Below the pieces are notes generated by a model. It did no database searches and was not told the DNA's origin. It saw nothing but the letters and a program-made list of their open reading frames with translations. 9,752 nt of DNA, from positions 1 to 9,752 of the forward strand of contig JAJZEU010000085.1 of assembly GCA_021805625.1 (NCBI GenBank), given 5' to 3'. Below, one piece after another: positions 9,487-9,752 of this stretch (within the stretch, counting starts at the first letter, position 1; each line of letters begins with the position of its first letter). This DNA comes from Microcaldota archaeon (GTDB lineage Archaea > Micrarchaeota > Micrarchaeia > Micrarchaeales > CABMGC01). Made by a program: the position numbers and the translations under genes.

Positions 9487-9648
9487 ATGAGAGATGTAAC
9501 TACAGTACAATTGAATAAGTCCGTGGTAAAAGCACTAAAAATATTAAACAATATCAAAAGGAATTTGCGTAATGTGCTGGAACTTCGCGGAGTCCACGTT
9601 ATAATTTCCTTCTTAAGCGACAAAGATATTTATATATTATCATTCTAG
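9487..9648 (+). CDS. Small ribbon-helix-helix-like protein, probably truncated or hybrid
   Basis: This 53-codon frame has the best ribosome-binding site in the accessory region: AGGTGAT (9475-9481), five bases before ATG 9487, with a TATA box before it. The product starts MRDVTTVQLNKSVVKALKIL. 'TTVQL.K....LK.L' is the usual N-terminal strand and first helix of archaeal ribbon-helix-helix proteins, many of which are antitoxins or small regulators. Family members then run on with a second helix. Here the similarity fades after residue 33, exactly where the tRNA-end repeat (9586-9597) is read as Arg-Gly-Val-His, and the last 16 residues (VIISF...) look unrelated. I infer that recombination at the repeat replaced the 3' part of the gene. 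Translation looks likely; DNA-binding activity of the hybrid is doubtful. Family assignment is by pattern only. Confidence 0.55.
   Translation: MRDVTTVQLNKSVVKALKILNNIKRNLRNVLELRGVHVIISFLSDKDIYILSF
9586..9597 (+). repeat. Right copy of the 12-base tRNA-Ala 3'-end repeat (putative att)
   Basis: CGCGGAGTCCAC is identical to 8164-8175 and lies 1422 bases downstream in the same orientation, as expected for the far boundary of an element integrated at the tRNA gene. It lies inside the small RHH-like gene. Flanking bases differ on both sides from the tRNA copy. Confidence 0.5.
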
Positions 9649-9666
9649 TATAACAATATAGTTATA
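9649..9666 (+). promoter_or_regulatory. Perfect 6-base inverted repeat and TATA-like region before the edge gene
   Basis: TATAAC (9649-9654) and GTTATA (9661-9666) are a perfect inverted repeat around AATATA. The TATA-like core is centred about 25-30 bases before TTG 9689, so the same bases could be the promoter and an operator for the gene that starts there. AT-rich composition makes chance palindromes common. Confidence 0.35.
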
Positions 9667-9688
9667 TTGGGATGATATTATAAAAAGA

Positions 9689-9752
9689 TTGCAGCTATAC
9701 CAGATAAGGGACCTTGCACTGGCTTCGAATAGGGCCGTCTTTTCAGTACAAC
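9689..9752 (+). CDS. Start of an unidentified protein, cut by the window edge
   Basis: An open frame runs to the end of the window and gives MQLYQIRDLALASNRAVFSVQ if TTG 9689 is the start. The frame is closed by a stop at 9659-9661. No ATG or GTG is in frame; ATG 9672 is in another frame and stops after three codons. A TATA-like element about 25 bases upstream would make TTG 9689 a leaderless start. 'LYQIRDLAL....AVFSVQ' resembles the first helices of archaeal winged-helix proteins, including AbiEi-type antitoxin domains, but 21 residues are too few to name it. Confidence 0.4.
   Translation, partial: MQLYQIRDLALASNRAVFSVQ

Noticed and set aside
8176..9585. Transposon with terminal inverted repeats (for example a casposon-type insertion at the tRNA)
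   Set aside because: The bases just inside the two 12-base repeats do not form inverted repeats with each other, and no transposase or Cas1-like gene is present.

Overview
This is archaeal DNA. It carries a canonical archaeal RNA polymerase operon with both large subunits split (B''/B' and A'/A''), an Sm-like protein gene, a tRNA-Ala, TATA-box promoters and ribosome-binding sites built on GGTG or GGAG. The lineage is a guess. Heavy AGG/ATA codon use, moderate GC and several departures from normally invariant polymerase residues would fit a fast-evolving small-genome (DPANN, perhaps Micrarchaeota-like) archaeon, but the window alone cannot prove this.

Positions 1-6964 hold the polymerase operon on the + strand: the last 16 codons of rpoH, then rpoB2, rpoB1, rpoA1 and rpoA2, with gaps of 16, 9, 8 and 4 bases. 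The genes are intact and look translationally coupled. In many archaea the next genes are L30e, nusA, S12 and S7. Here the operon stops, and a separately promoted Sm-like gene (7010-7231) and a predicted secreted, membrane-anchored protein (7338-7949) follow.

Positions 8103-8177 encode tRNA-Ala(GGC) with an encoded CCA. From its 3' end onward the DNA is more AT-rich and looks accessory: an archaeal-type ATPase with a C-terminal winged helix (8291-9313), a 53-codon ribbon-helix-helix-like gene (9487-9648), and the start of another gene at the window edge. Twelve bases of the tRNA 3' end recur exactly at 9586-9597, inside the small gene, and an 11/12 copy lies at 9361-9372. This suggests a roughly 1.4 kb integrated island or remnant at the tRNA, with no integrase in view.

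The most notable finding is in the polymerase. The metal-binding NADFDGD motif, the zinc sites and the GDK...QKG lysines are textbook, but several moving or substrate-facing parts of the catalytic centre are not. The bridge helix has lost GLxDTA, the trigger loop has changed residues and two extra residues, the B' 'ED' motif reads 'QD', a fork-loop arginine is glutamine, and A'' lacks about 50 N-terminal residues. The changes lie in four intact genes, so they look like a lineage-specific remodelling of the active site rather than decay.
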